A DNA stretch of 64,000 nt, taken from Odontocerum albicorne (taxonomy: Eukaryota; Arthropoda; Insecta; Trichoptera; Odontoceridae). The number at the start of each line of letters is the position of its first letter. The first letter of the stretch is position 1. Below, piece after piece: positions 52,936-63,444 of the stretch. The notes under the pieces are model-generated. The model did no database searches, was not told the origin of the DNA, and was given only the letters and a program-made list of their open reading frames with translations. Made by a program: the position numbers and the translations under genes. The stretch covers positions 6,634,001-6,698,000 of the forward strand of contig OX463849.1 of the NCBI GenBank assembly GCA_949825065.1, given 5' to 3'.

Positions 52936-53097
52936 CGCCATCTTACATATTTATTTTCTTGTTCCTTATCTGTCATGTTCTTGTCATATAGAAAAAATGC
53001 GAAAGATACAAAAATCATTTAAAAAAAATCTCTTTGGCTGTGTAGAAATAGTTTGTTATCTAATAAATAATGCGAACAAAAATATCGTAAAAAATAT
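52936..53097. other. AT-rich spacer
   Basis: Short interval between two transposons. Nothing seen. Confidence 0.4.
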
Positions 53098-53098
53098 A

Positions 53099-53793
53099 AC
53101 GTATCAATCAACAATTCCCGGGACTATCCAACAGATGGCGCCTTTAATAACAAATCCAAGTTTTTTCATCGGTATGTGACAATGGATGAAACTTTTATCC
53201 ACCACTATACTCCGGAATCAAATTGGCAGTTATCTGAGTGGACAGCAGCCTCAGCAGCCAGAAGATTATGGCCTCCGTATTTTGGGATGCGCATGGTATA
53301 ATATTCATCTATCTCCTTGAAAAGGGAAACACCATCAAAAGCGTATATAACATAGTGTTATTGGAGCGTTTGAAAGCAGAAGTTGCAAAAAAATGGCCAC
53401 ATATGAAGAAGAAAAAAGTTCCCTTTCATCAGGACAATGCACCGTGTTACAAGTCGATGGTAACGATGGCCAAATTGCTTGAGTTGAACTTCGAATTGCT
53501 TCTGCACCCACCGTATTCTCCAGGTTTGCCCCCCAGCGACTATTGACTGTTCACAGACCTCAAAAAGATGCTCCAGGGAAAGAGATTTGGCTATAATGAA
53601 GAAGTGATTGCCAAAACTAACGCCTATTTTGAAACCAAAGATAAATTGTTCTACACGGCTGGCATAGAAAAGTTAGGAAAGCGTTGGATTGAATGTATCG
53701 CTCTTGAAGGAGACTTTGTTGATGAATAAAGAAGAATTTTGGCAAACAAATGTTGTTTTAGTAGTTAGTCCCGGGACTTATTGATCGATGTGT
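53099..53793 (+). mobile_element. Internally deleted mariner, family B, copy 2
   Basis: TA flanks at 53097-53098 and 53794-53795. Ends ACGTATCAATCAACAATTCC and, inverted, ACACATCGATCAATAAGTCC. 695 bp. About 585 bp are missing compared with copy 1, running from the 5' leader (after AATAACAAATCCAAG) to just before the first catalytic block. Confidence 0.92.
53173..53729 (+). pseudogene. Mariner transposase C-terminal part, family B
   Basis: Starts inside TMDETFIHHYTPE (first Asp kept). A shift and a deletion follow, then KIMASVFWDAHGIIFIYLLE, PFHQDNAPCYKS (second Asp) and YSPGLPPSDY. A TGA at 53544-53546 stands where copy 1 has Trp, and the usual LFTDLKKMLQGKRF continues to FVDE after it. The Gly in YSPGL replaces a conserved Asp. 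Copy 3 has the same TGA. Confidence 0.88.
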
Positions 53794-53795
53794 TA

Positions 53796-54260
53796 CATAG
53801 TCTTCTTTTAAAAAACAAAAAAAATATATATTTAAAAAATGGTTTGTTTAGACTAACAAACGGCTTTACGAGTACCTTTTTTTTAAACATTGTCAAAACA
53901 ACTTCAAAACAATGAGAGAATTTCACAGAAGTTCATTTCAGAATCGAGTTGGTTTAGTTTGTTTTATAAATGATAAAAAACTATTAAATATAAAATATTG
54001 TGAAATGTAACATTTCAATTTTTTAATAATTTGATACAAAATCATTATAAAAACGTTTGTTTGGCTTTGTATAAATAGACTGGGTGTAAGACGCTGCAAC
54101 ACCATCCAACAGGCTAACAGCTGCCAATAAACAGCAAAGGCTCTATCGTATCGGTGATTTAACCGTAGGTTGAAACCAAGGTTTTTTCACAAATAAAGAT
54201 AATAAAATGACTCCATAATCAATAACTTTAAAAAGACTAAACGGCCATTTTTTGCGATAA
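53796..54260. other. AT-rich stretch, nothing recognised
   Basis: No element or gene resolved. Confidence 0.35.
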
Positions 54261-54267
54261 AATTGGA

Positions 54268-54450
54268 CGTAAATTGTGTCATGAGGGGAGCACAAACAAG
54301 ACAGATGATGAGGTGAAAGCCTTGAAACCGGTGGAGTTATACCGTTACAAAATGTGGAATAAACAGTATTTGATAAAAGAAATACCATTGTATTTAACCC
54401 TCCACAATGTGAATGCCTTTACTATAAACACTACTATATATCCTTTCACT
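54268..54450 (+). mobile_element. Retroelement-like tail with GAAACCGGT motif, copy 5
   Basis: GAGGGGAGCACAAACAAGAC, GATGATGAGGTGAAAGCC, TTGAAACCGGTGGAG, TTATACCGTTACAAAATGTG, AATAAACAGTATTTGATAAA, then CCTCCACAATGTGAATGCC. This is the longest match to copy 4. Confidence 0.5.
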
Positions 54451-54451
54451 T

Positions 54452-54738
54452 TTTTACTCTAAAAGCGTTATAAGTATTAATTTTTCATAATTTTGCTGTA
54501 GCACCAGAAAAATAATATATTCTGATGGAAACAATACATTCAAGTAAAAACAGTTCAGCAACCACTGAAAGTTGAAGCTAAGACGCATATGTGCTAAGGA
54601 TGCATGCTTAATATTGGACTACGGAGAGAAATCCATGCGATACATGCTGCAGTATCCGATGATCCGGTGTCCTGCACTTCAGAGTCTATGATGTGGCAAG
54701 TCGATTCATAATTGAATCTTGTGAATTCAGACTCTTAA
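54452..54738. other. Unassigned interval before mariner copy 3
   Basis: A GC-richer patch around 54630-54700 (ATGCTGCAGTATCCGATGAT) was not recognised. Confidence 0.35.
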
Positions 54739-54847
54739 AACACATCGATAAATAAGTCCCGGGACTTACCAACAGATGGCGCCTCTAATAACAAATTCAT
54801 ATCATTCCCAGTTAGTACCAAGTTTTAGAAGTTACGTGTCAAACTTT

Positions 54848-55385
54848 TGTGGGAACTACGGTCGTCGAAACCACGGTCGTCGTCGAGAATCCATCAACCA
54901 ACCACTACACCCTGCTACACTACACGTAGTGGGAGAATAGTGAAGGGACCCGTACGTTTCGCGTAGGGCACGCACCTTACGCTTCACTAGGAAGGGAACC
55001 ATGTGGGAACCACGGTCGATGCTGAATATTGTCAACACATACGGTCAACGACCGACGAAACGACCTTTGGATATATCCAAAGGTCGCATACCAAAACATT
55101 GACGCGGCCGGACATTGCGCCGTTTCCGTAAATAAATTGTTTACCCACAATACTATTTGCGATGTCTGCAATACTGCAATCAACCATTTCGGCACGCACA
55201 GAAGCGAGATAAAAATATATCGCGCGCGCACTCCCGCGCCCATTCTGAAATTTATAAAAACCCACTTACCGATAAATGAAACATTCATTCATTCACTCTC
55301 TCCTTCCGCATTGCTAATTGACGTATTTTATTTATTTACCAACCACTACTATCATCATCTCTTCAGACAAGAAGCATATCGCTAA
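54848..55385 (+). mobile_element. Solo LTR, family LTR-1, copy 2, with duplicated head
   Basis: ACTTT flanks both sides (54843-54847 and 55386-55390), a 5-bp target duplication inside the mariner leader. The LTR start TGTGGGAACYACGGTCG occurs twice, at 54848 and at 55002. From 55002 onward it is collinear with 38527-38941: GAATATTGTC, GCACAGAAGCGAGA, TATATCGCGCGCGCACTC, TTTATAAAAACCCAC, CTTCCGCATTGC, ending CATATCGCTAA. The extra first 154 bp is either a longer 5' end or an insertion. Minus frames of 60-103 codons are shadows. Confidence 0.8.
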
Positions 55386-55461
55386 ACTTTCATGACATTC
55401 CGACATTGTGTCATTGAGTTACAGTGGTTAAAGTGACGCTACTTTTGCTATTTTCAAAACA

Positions 55462-56500
55462 ATGGAAAAAACCGAATTTAGTGTGTGGATAAAACATTGC
55501 TTTTTAAAGGGAAAAAATACCGTTCAAACTCAGCGATGGCTTGAAAAGTGTTATCCGAGCTCTGCTCCGTCAAAAACAACCATTTGTCGGTGGTATGCTG
55601 ATTTCAAACGCGGTCGTACAGGCACAAATGATGTTGAACGCTCTGGTCGTTCAAATGAGGCGGTTACACCAGAAAACACAAAAAAAAACTCAAAATCGTG
55701 ATGGAATACGTATAACAAAGTTTCGTAAGATAGCTGACATCCTGAAGATATCATTTGGTAGTGTTTACACTATTTTGCATGAACATTTGGTCATGAAAAA
55801 GCTTTTTTCGAAATGGGTGCCGCGTTTGCTCACAATGGAACAGAAACAACAACGCATCGATGATTCAGAGCGCTGTTTGACACTGTTTACGCACAATAAA
55901 CAGGAGTTTTGTCGTCGGTATGTGACAATGAATGAAACTTGGATCCACCACTATACTCCGGAATCAAATCGGCAGTTAGCTGAGTGGAGAGCAGTCGGTG
56001 AAAGTCATCCGAAGCGACCAAAAAATCAACAGTCGATTATGGCCTCTGTATTTTGGGATGCGCATGGTATAATATTCATCGATCTCCTTGAAAAGGGAAA
56101 CACCATCAATAGAAAATATAACATAGCGTTATTGGAGCGTTTGAAAGCAGAAATTGCAAAAAAACGGCCCCATATGAAGAAGAAAAAAGTTCTCTTTCAT
56201 TAGGATAATGCACCGTGTCACAAGTCGATGGTAACGATGGCCAAACTGCATGAGTTGAACTTCGAATTGCTTCCGCACCCACCGTATTCTCCAGATTTGG
56301 CCCCCAGCGACTATTGACAGTTCGCAGACCTCAAAAAAATGCTCCAGGGAAAGAGATTTGGCTCCAGTGAAGAAGTGAGAGCCGAAACTAACGCCTATTT
56401 TGAAACCAAAGATAAATCGTCCTACACGGCTGGCATAGAAACGTTAGGAAAGCGTTGGAATGAATTTATCGCTCTTGAAGGAGAATATGTTGATGAATAA
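55462..56500 (+). pseudogene. Mariner transposase, family B, inactivated
   Basis: Begins at ATG 55462 with MEKTEFSVWIKHCFLKGKN and the helix-turn-helix phrase NTVQTQRWLEKCYPS. A shift in an A-run near 55690 moves the frame to that carrying KIADILKISFGSVYTIL, KWVPRLLTMEQKQQR and TMNETWIHHYTPES. Here the first catalytic Asp is Asn (AAT at 55931-55933). Gln before the second Asp is a TAG stop (56201-56203), and Trp after the third Asp is TGA (56315-56317). The last codons are YVDE then TAA. Best preserved N-terminus of the family in the window. Confidence 0.9.
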
Positions 56501-56566
56501 AAAAGAATTTTGGCAAACAAATGTTGTTTTAGTTGTTAGTCCCGGGACTTATTGATCGATGTGTTA

Positions 56567-57120
56567 TATGAAGTAAATTACAGATTTATTTACTTATATG
56601 CTGTTAAACGCTTCGCTGTTACAGATTTTAATTTGTGGTTGAAGGAGGGTAGACGATGTCAAACACAAAGATAAGCCTGATTCACGGAACTCCCAGCCCC
56701 GTTCAAGTGGCAGTATTTATTTAAAAAATCATTTCGTTTCTACGACATGACAAGAAGACGTATTGAAATAAACTGACTTTTTTTGCGTATGTTGTTACGA
56801 AATGAAAAATCTCTTAGAAAACGTTTTTATAACATATATAAGAATTATTAATCCATGGCCACGGCGCACGTTGTGGGCTTGCCCTTTAGAACTTTTGTTG
56901 TTGATGAGTGTTCAGTAAGTGAGTATGTTATACGAGTATGGGTTTTTAAATGTTTCTTAACAAATAAATCTTTTGTATATGTAACAAGTATTAAGTGTGT
57001 GTGGGATACCGCCCTTAACTTTCAGGTATGTCGTGTAATTCTCAAATATTGTTATGTTAATGTTTATACTTTTTGAATCGTGTTAATTTACTCCCGCACA
57101 TTTATCGTTTTATTTTATAT
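56567..57120. other. Unassigned interval
   Basis: A 73-codon plus frame (56855-57076) begins MATAHVVGLPFRTFVVDE. No known domain. It lies just before an LTR and could be part of an old element. Confidence 0.35.
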
Positions 57121-57122
57121 AT

Positions 57123-58205
57123 TGTAAATGTATCGGACGTATGTGTCACCCCTTGAATATGTATAGCTTCTTGTGTGTTTGATTAATATGTGTAGATATT
57201 TATATATTTCTTGGATATTTGATACTTGAAATTCTAGACTTTTGTTGAAATATTTGTGATTGTTTGGGTCTGCGCGGCATCGCGACCGCAGAAGAAATGA
57301 GACTTATAAACGGTCGTCGCCTGAATATATCGCTGACCGGTCGGTCTAAGCAATACGCAAAACTCCCGAAAATTTTTGCATTTCGCGAGTTGACCGACTG
57401 ACCGTTCATAAGAGGGGTCCATTTCAATTTATGTTACGTTAAGACACAACAGTGGAAAAGGTACTCCCTCAAATCACTGACAAAAAAAAAAAGATCAACG
57501 GTGCAGTAAAATGCGCACGTCTTAAAAATTTAATAAAAGCCTTAGAACTCGTATATCTATCTATCTATTTATATTACGTCTTTGCACCTTCTTCACCGTC
57601 TGCTCCAGCATCGTCACCTCATCTTTACCGTCTTCAGCATCGTTGCTACACTGAGGCCCCCGAGATGAGTGGGAGGACGCCTTACCTGAACTGCGCCACC
57701 AGGGTCGCTGACATGAGCATTCGAACGCCTCTGGAGATAGTCACCATGCCCAACTATGGTTGATACAAATTGTAAACAAAGGCTCATTGAGCCTAAAAAA
57801 TCCCCATAAATTAATACACAAATACTTAAAATAAGTATACACATATAAATAACACAATCAAAAATATGACACAACAGTCGAAAAGGTGTTCCCTCAAATC
57901 ACTGACACGAAGATCTACTGCGCAAATTAAAAATTACTCAAGTATTAAAAATTTAATAAATATAAAAATAACTCGTATCTATCTATTTATGAATTATATT
58001 CTCAGTACACTCTACCTCCTGTGTTTTACTTGAGACCAGCTACAACCTGCTATAAGAGGAATTTCTTCACCATCGCTACCTTCTCTCAACGATCTACGCC
58101 TTATGGAATTCACCGAATTCTCCGAGCATTGCGCAGCAACCATCGCACTTACTCGTATTTACAGTTTTTTGTACCGTGGTCCTGTACAGTAAATATTTTA
58201 ATCGT
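57123..58205 (+). mobile_element. LTR-2 family element, copy 3, with internal duplication or insertion
   Basis: Starts TGTAAATGTATCGGACGTAT. GGGTCTGCGCGGCATCGCGA, ATTTCGCGAGTTGACC, then much later TTCTCCGAGCATTGCGCAGC, TTTTTTGTACCG and CCTGTACAGTAAAT follow the order of copy 1. The block GACACAACAGTSGAAAAGGT with CCCTCAAATCACTGACA occurs at 57442 and again at 57868. About 426 bp are therefore duplicated or inserted in the middle, including a GC-rich patch (57590-57770) open on both strands. Confidence 0.55.
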
Positions 58206-58209
58206 TTAA

Positions 58210-58795
58210 GGTTGAATAAATACGACTTATGTATAAAAAAAAGGCTTTTTTATGCTATATTCGTCATTCATTCACTTTTTACAAAATAAGATCTAAAAAA
58301 AGCGGAAAAATCCAAAAAAACTTCAGTTAAAGTTATAATAAAGTTGTCGTTAATCGCCACACAGTTATTTTAACGCTTAGCAACGTTAACTCACCCCTAT
58401 CCGACGCGGCGGTACAAGACAAAGTTCCTCTCTCACCCCCTTTGCCCGAGGATGGTGTATTAACTTGTAAATTTATGGTAATCATCATCCTCTGCAAAGT
58501 CCATAGACATTCGCTAAATTTGCAACATTTACTCGGTAGCAATATTTTTGTATACATACCGATATTAAAAGTGAAATTTTCATAGCGGAGTTCTTTGCCA
58601 CTCTTCAAACAGGAGCGCAATGAGTATTGATTTAAATCGAACATTGAAAGAATAAAAGGAAATTATTTATTGATTTAGTAACTTAAATACTTTCACGTAA
58701 ATACATATATTAGATTTATTGCTTTAAAGCCATTTCTTCCAATCAACCGGATTTTATTTCAAAATTATTATCGTTATCCATTACATACATACCTT
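58210..58795. other. Unassigned interval
   Basis: The minus 103-codon frame 58333-58644 includes NTPSSGKGGERGTLSCTAAS, a GC-richer patch without a recognised family. Confidence 0.35.
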
Positions 58796-58799
58796 CACA

Positions 58800-59070
58800 C
58801 AATTTCTCTGTTGATGTAGGAAGAGAGGAAACTGTGCCAGACATTTCTATCTTGATACAGATCATTCGCATATTCAACATACATACACCTACTCATGCAA
58901 CTACGATTTCTCTGAATTTTGCGTTTCCTTCTCTCACAATCTAATTGTCTTGATCCACACATTATTTCCATTGTATTCCTTTAACACGCCTTTCACTCAC
59001 ATTGACACAAAACATTTGATTTCTTAAGTTTTCTTTTTTCATTTATTGTACATGCCCAAACCATCTTACA
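58800..59070 (-). pseudogene. LINE-alpha relic, minus strand
   Basis: CTTCTCTCACAATCTAATTG, TTGATCCACACATTATTTCC and CGCCTTTCACTCACATTGAC are reverse-complement forms of the GRPR-W-DQV region. ACATGCCCAAACCATCTTAC (about 59050) is the WFGHV region. It runs into the 37-bp array. Confidence 0.45.
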
Positions 59071-59075
59071 GTGCT

Positions 59076-59375
59076 CATTTTCATCTTACTCAACACATCA
59101 GCCTCAAGTTTACATTTTTATCTTACTCAACACATCAGCCTCAAGTTTACATTTTCATCTTGCTCAACACATCAGCCTCAAGTTTACATTTTTATCTTAC
59201 TCAACACATCAGCCTCAAGTTTACATTTTTATCTTACTCAACACATCAGCCTCAAGTTTACTTTTCCATCTTACTCAACACATAAGCCTCAAGTTTACAT
59301 TTTCGTCTTACTCAACACATCAGCCTCAAGTTTACATTTTTATCTTACTCAAAACATCAGCCTCAAGATCACATT
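59076..59375 (+). repeat. 37-bp tandem array, about 8 units
   Basis: The unit is TTACTCAACACATCAGCCTC then AAGTTTACATTTTTATC. The array grew out of a LINE-alpha relic, since its first unit continues that sequence. Overlapping plus frames of 79 and 104 codons are read-through. Confidence 0.93.
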
Positions 59376-59587
59376 GATTACTTGAGTAAAAGTGATAAAA
59401 ATTAAAACAAAATATACATCTCAAAGAAAATACAGATAGGGGGGGGGGGGGGTTATTATATATATAGGAGGTAGGGACAAAGGATATTCAAAACCTGTTT
59501 TTTATTAAAAAAATAAAACAATTTCTGATTGATCAAGGAAATTAATCAAAAGTCGAGCTAAGTGAACGGTATAGGATTATGTGATTA

Positions 59588-59700
59588 GAGGTGCATAGCC
59601 TCGCGGTAACGCACTGGACTTTCGTGAAGAAGATTTTCGGTTCGAATACCTCCCTGCGTTACTTCCCTCGAATGACACAGGTATTTTAGTAGTAAAATAA
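59588..59700 (+). mobile_element. tRNA-like SINE, type 2, copy 2
   Basis: GTGCATAGCCTCGCGGTAAC (box A) and TTTTCGGTTCGAATACC (box B), then AATGACACAGGTATTTTA as in 13391-13520. Confidence 0.6.
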
Positions 59701-59701
59701 T

Positions 59702-60388
59702 ACCTTAGACTTCAATTATATATATTATTTAAAAATAAAATAAAAAACGGAAATAAAACATGCCAGTGTGCTTATATCGTCTCACTTCAGGTATGCCATT
59801 TGATCCAGTACAATGGCGTGGTCGGTGAATTTGCTGGTGTGCAACGGATCACTCACTTCAAAACCAAAGTTCACGACACGGCTTCACTTTCCAACTAAAT
59901 TGACATTGGAATGGCGATGGGATCATCGACTACGGGGCCCAGCAATGACGACGACAAGATAATGTGTAGAATTAAGTGTGATTTATTGAAATACAATGGA
60001 TCTTTTTATCACCAGATCAGAAGGATAGTATACACTTAGAAAGGAAATTAAATTTTTTACATAATGAACAGTTAAACGCTCTGAAAATTGTTGACCTCTC
60101 GTGGATTTCTTCGCTGTCTTAATTTAAGCTATTAGAGTCTGGCCCGATATACGGAAATATGATAAATTGTAAAAATTTTACATTTAATAAGCTTAATTCT
60201 TGTACATCGAAGATTTGAACCAAAGTTATGACTAAATAGTCTAGAGCAGTCATGATCTTAAGTAAAATTACTGCTCAAATTAATCTACAATATATCTTCA
60301 TTGAAATAAGGTACCTGTAAAGCGCTGTTAATTTAATGAGAATATTTCAATTATGAAGCACCATTTAATAAGCCAATTTATATCAATG
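59702..60388. other. Unassigned interval
   Basis: A less AT-rich patch at 59760-59960 (CCATTTGATCCAGTACAATG, GATCATCGACTACGGGGCCC) was not recognised and has stops in all frames. Confidence 0.35.
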
Positions 60389-60389
60389 A

Positions 60390-61120
60390 CGTTTCAATTT
60401 AACCAAGATTCTGTTAAGTTTAATTTAACTAAGGTTGTGACGTTTTCATTTAATCAAGATTCTATTACGTTTAATTTAACTAAGGTTGTGACGTTTTAAT
60501 GTAACCTAGGTGCTATTAAGTTTAATTAAACTAAGGTTGTGACGTTTTAACTTAACTAAGGTTCTGTTAAGTTTAATTTAACTAAGGTTGTGACGTTTTA
60601 ATTTAACCAAGGTTCTGTTAAGTTTAATTTAACTAAGGTTGTGACGTTTTAATTTAACCAAGGTGCTATTAAGTTTAATTTAACTAAGGTGGTGACGTTT
60701 TAATTGAACCAAGGTGCTATTAAGTTTAATTTAACTAAGGTTGTGACGTTTAAATTTAATCAAGGTGCTATTAAATTTAATTTAACTAAGGTTGTGACGT
60801 TTTAATTTAACCAAGGTGCTATTAAATTTAATTTAACTAAGGTTGTGACGTTTTAATCTAACCAAGGTGCTATTAAGTTTAATTTAACTAAGGTTGTGAT
60901 GTTTTAATCTAACCAAGGTGCTATTAAGTTTAATTTAACTAAGGTTGTGATGTTTTAATTTAACCAAGTTTGTGATGTTTTAATTTAACCAAGGTGCTAT
61001 TAAGTTTAATTTAACTAAGGTTATGACGTTTTAATTTATCCAAGGTGCTATTAAGTTTAATTTAACTAAGATTGTGACGTTTTAATTTAACTAAGGTTAT
61101 GTTAAATTTAACAAAGATTC
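60390..61120 (+). repeat. 51-bp tandem array, about 14 units, built from two half-units
   Basis: The unit is TTTTAATTTAACCAAGGTGC-TATTA plus AGTTTAATTTAACTAAGGTT-GTGACG. The two halves are related (TTTAATTTAAC-AAGG), so the array is a dimer of a primordial unit of about 25 bp. Early units have TTCTGTTAAG and later ones TGCTATTAAG, giving a left-to-right variant gradient. Confidence 0.94.
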
Positions 61121-61179
61121 TGTTACCCAAAATAAAAATAATGGCATGCATATTATCACATTATTTTTATTGGTATAGG

Positions 61180-61990
61180 TAGAAAAAACTGAGCGCTAAC
61201 TTTCCTATCACGACAAACTGCTTTCGCCTTCTCCATATCCATACTGCTCCTTATACAGTTCACTAAATACTTCACATTTCAATAATGTGAATAAATTGTG
61301 ACAATACAAGACATATCATCAGGTCGTGTCCCTTGTAACGTAAACAGAGAGAATAGATTCCAAAACTTTATTATCCAAGCACACGCCTTTTCCATTTTTA
61401 TTAATTTAACCCGTTTGATTAAATAATGTTTTACTTGGTATGCCTCTTCAACGCACACCTTTCACTTCTAATTTATTATTAATACCCGCTTAGACATCCA
61501 TTCGTCATGTATTCTCTCCACGTGTTCAAATCATCTTAAAACTCCTTAATTCATTATGTTTAAATTTTTAAATGTTCTAAGGTTTCATTTCTGATGTCTT
61601 TTGTTTCATATGTTAAAAGTTCATATTTATGTATTAGTAAGTATATGCATTTCTAAAGCTTCAATATTTCTTCTGCCAAATCCAAGTATTACTCCCATAT
61701 GTCTAGGTGGGCACCAACATGTTATTATTTACCGTCATTTTTGCTACTTTTGATACTCGTTTATGACGGTTGTATATTTTATTAAGTCCTCCGTTTACCT
61801 TGTTCTTTGTCAGTACTCTTTTTTTTAATGTACCTTTTAACTCACCCATAACACTTAAATATACTTCCCACATCATGTAACTCATCAACATGTCTCTCTA
61901 AGTTAACCGATGCATCGTACACAATTAAAATTATATAACCTTTTTTGGAAATATGCCCTGGATACCAAGATCTCCTCACTAGAGAGCCAA
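61180..61990 (-). pseudogene. Probable LINE-alpha relic, minus strand
   Basis: ATGTATTCTCTCCACGTGTT with CAAATCATCTTAAAACTCC (about 61508) reads on minus as L-MI-THGEN, the decayed WFGHVERM region. CGCACACCTTTCACTTC (about 61453) matches the region that follows. 61700-61990 may be a further part of the same element. Confidence 0.35.
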
Positions 61991-61991
61991 T

Positions 61992-62358
61992 ATTTATTAT
62001 TGTAAGAAAAACAATAGAAGAGAGATTCAATTAGGAAATTACTAACGATAAATATATTATTCAATATATCTAGAATCATTATATTCCATGTTATTCAAAA
62101 ACATTCCACAAAAATATCATACTTCTTTATTTTTCTTAAAAATATCCTAGTTCAATCAGATGTGTTTCATCCTTGTCAATATTTAAGAAAAAAACTAAAG
62201 AAACTTTATTGATCTCAAAATATACCTCGTTCTTAACAACTCCATTCTAATTCATATTTTCTTTGAAATTTATATTGAGTTTTAATTTTTGTCAAGTTCT
62301 CTCAGATATTATTTTCAATTACTAAGTTTATGACACCTAAATAATAATACTTACAAAC
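61992..62358. other. AT-rich stretch, nothing recognised
   Basis: No element or gene resolved. Confidence 0.35.
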
Positions 62359-62376
62359 AAAGGTAGGGGCGTATCA

Positions 62377-62999
62377 TTGCCAAATTGTGACTCCTTTAAA
62401 TATCTTTGGTCACTCATCCATAGCAATGGAGGATGTGCAGCAGATGTAACACATATAATTAGTGTGGGATTGATGAAGTTTAGATCAATGACGGGAGTTC
62501 TATGTCATCCGAAAATGTCAGTAAAGTTAAAAGGAAAAGTAAACCAAACGATCGTCAGACCCGCAATCCTCTATGGCTCCGAATGCTGGACGATATATAA
62601 CTCTTACTCTAGGCAACTAGAAACTGCTGAAATGCGCATGCTAAGATGGTCAGCTGGTGTGTCCCTAAGAGACAAAATAAAAAGCTCACGCATTCGTGGA
62701 AGCCTAGGTGTTACAGACATCAACAGCAAGATGGAGGAGTGGCGATTGAGATGGTATGGACACGTTGGACGCAGAGCACCCTATCACATTGTGAACCAGA
62801 CAACTTCCATGGATCTTCTTCGAATAACAACCAGAGGAAGACCAACGAATTCATGGGTGGTGCAAAAAGATAACCTGATGCAGAGGCACGGCCTGGGGGA
62901 CGTAGTCCAGGACAGAAGAGCATACAACCTGAGGACGAGGAGAGCTGACCCCAACAATCTTCGCAGACAATGAGTTGGGATGGAGCCAGGGAGAAGAAG
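62377..62999 (+). pseudogene. 5'-truncated LINE insertion with 18-bp target duplication
   Basis: Bracketed by AAAGGTAGGGGCGTATCA (62359-62376) and AAAGGTAGGGGTGTATCA (63000-63017), 17 of 18 equal. The frame is open from the truncation point to TGA at 62971-62973. It encodes the LINE ORF2 end: FKYLWSLIHSNGG (usual YLGS altered), RPAILYGSECWTIY, ETAEMRMLRWSAGVS, MEEWRLRWYGHVGRR and RGRPTNSWVVQKD. After the stop comes GATGGAGCCAGGGAGAAGAA, the kind of short tail seen in RTE-type LINEs. The near-perfect duplication and open frame make it one of the youngest insertions here. Confidence 0.9.
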
Positions 63000-63254
63000 A
63001 AAGGTAGGGGTGTATCACTTTTATCTGATTGCTTTATCGCATTGGTAACCTTGGGTTTAGAGACTTTCAACATTGCTAGTGACCACAAATTTTTCTATGC
63101 CATCATTGCGCGATGTGTAACCGAATAACTGAAGAATGCAACGAATTTGGATACTTTTTATCAAAGATGTACATTTCTTCTAAAATATATGCATTTGTTC
63201 ATCATTGAGTTCATGACATATCCAGCAATCGTCTCCAATATCACATTTTACCTT

Positions 63255-63441
63255 GACCTCCGTGGCCAGGTGGTAAGACAGTTGTCTGCCGATCCGGAGG
63301 TGGCGGGTTCGATCCCCTCTGGAACCCAGATTTTTTAAAATAGGATTCCAGTCTGGTTAACACTTAGGGCCTATAAAAACATCTTTCTGGATAGTTGGAA
63401 GAGATTGCCACATGGCAAAAACTCGTAAGGTAAAAAAAAAA
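63255..63441 (+). mobile_element. tRNA-derived SINE, best copy
   Basis: GACCTCCGTGGCCAGGTGGT (box A), GGAGGTGGCGGGTTCGATCC (box B), CTGGAACCCAG, GGATTCCAGTCTGGTTAACA, CTTAGGGCCTATAAAAACAT. The shared tail TTGGAAGAGATTGCCACATG, GCAAAAACTCGTAAGG and an A10 run follow. It defines the head, body and tail of the family: about 75 bp tRNA-like, about 60 bp body, about 45 bp LINE-derived tail. Confidence 0.88.
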
Positions 63442-63444
63442 CCT

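Larger units (their letters stand above)
54740..56564 (+). mobile_element. Full-length mariner, family B, copy 3, split by an LTR
   Basis: Ends ACACATCGATAAATAAGTCC and, inverted, ACACATCGATCAATAAGTCC. TA follows the right end; the left flank reads AA. Removing the LTR and one 5-bp duplication leaves 1282 bp, matching copy 1 (1280 bp). The LTR lies in the 5' leader, upstream of the transposase. Confidence 0.92.

Noticed and set aside
54977..55385. 103- and 118-codon overlapping frames
   Set aside because: Open frames on both strands within the LTR inserted in a mariner. No protein similarity recognised.
57614..57874. 86-codon minus frame as a gag-like gene
   Set aside because: Too short, opposite to the LTR orientation and also open on the plus strand. 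Noted only as a GC-rich segment.
59076..59375. Regular 37-bp repeats considered as a CRISPR array
   Set aside because: There are no variable spacers; the units are directly adjacent. The genome is eukaryotic and the array derives from LINE sequence.
59439..59452. Run of 14 G
   Set aside because: Homopolymer with no four-tract G-quadruplex pattern. May also be inflated by sequencing error.
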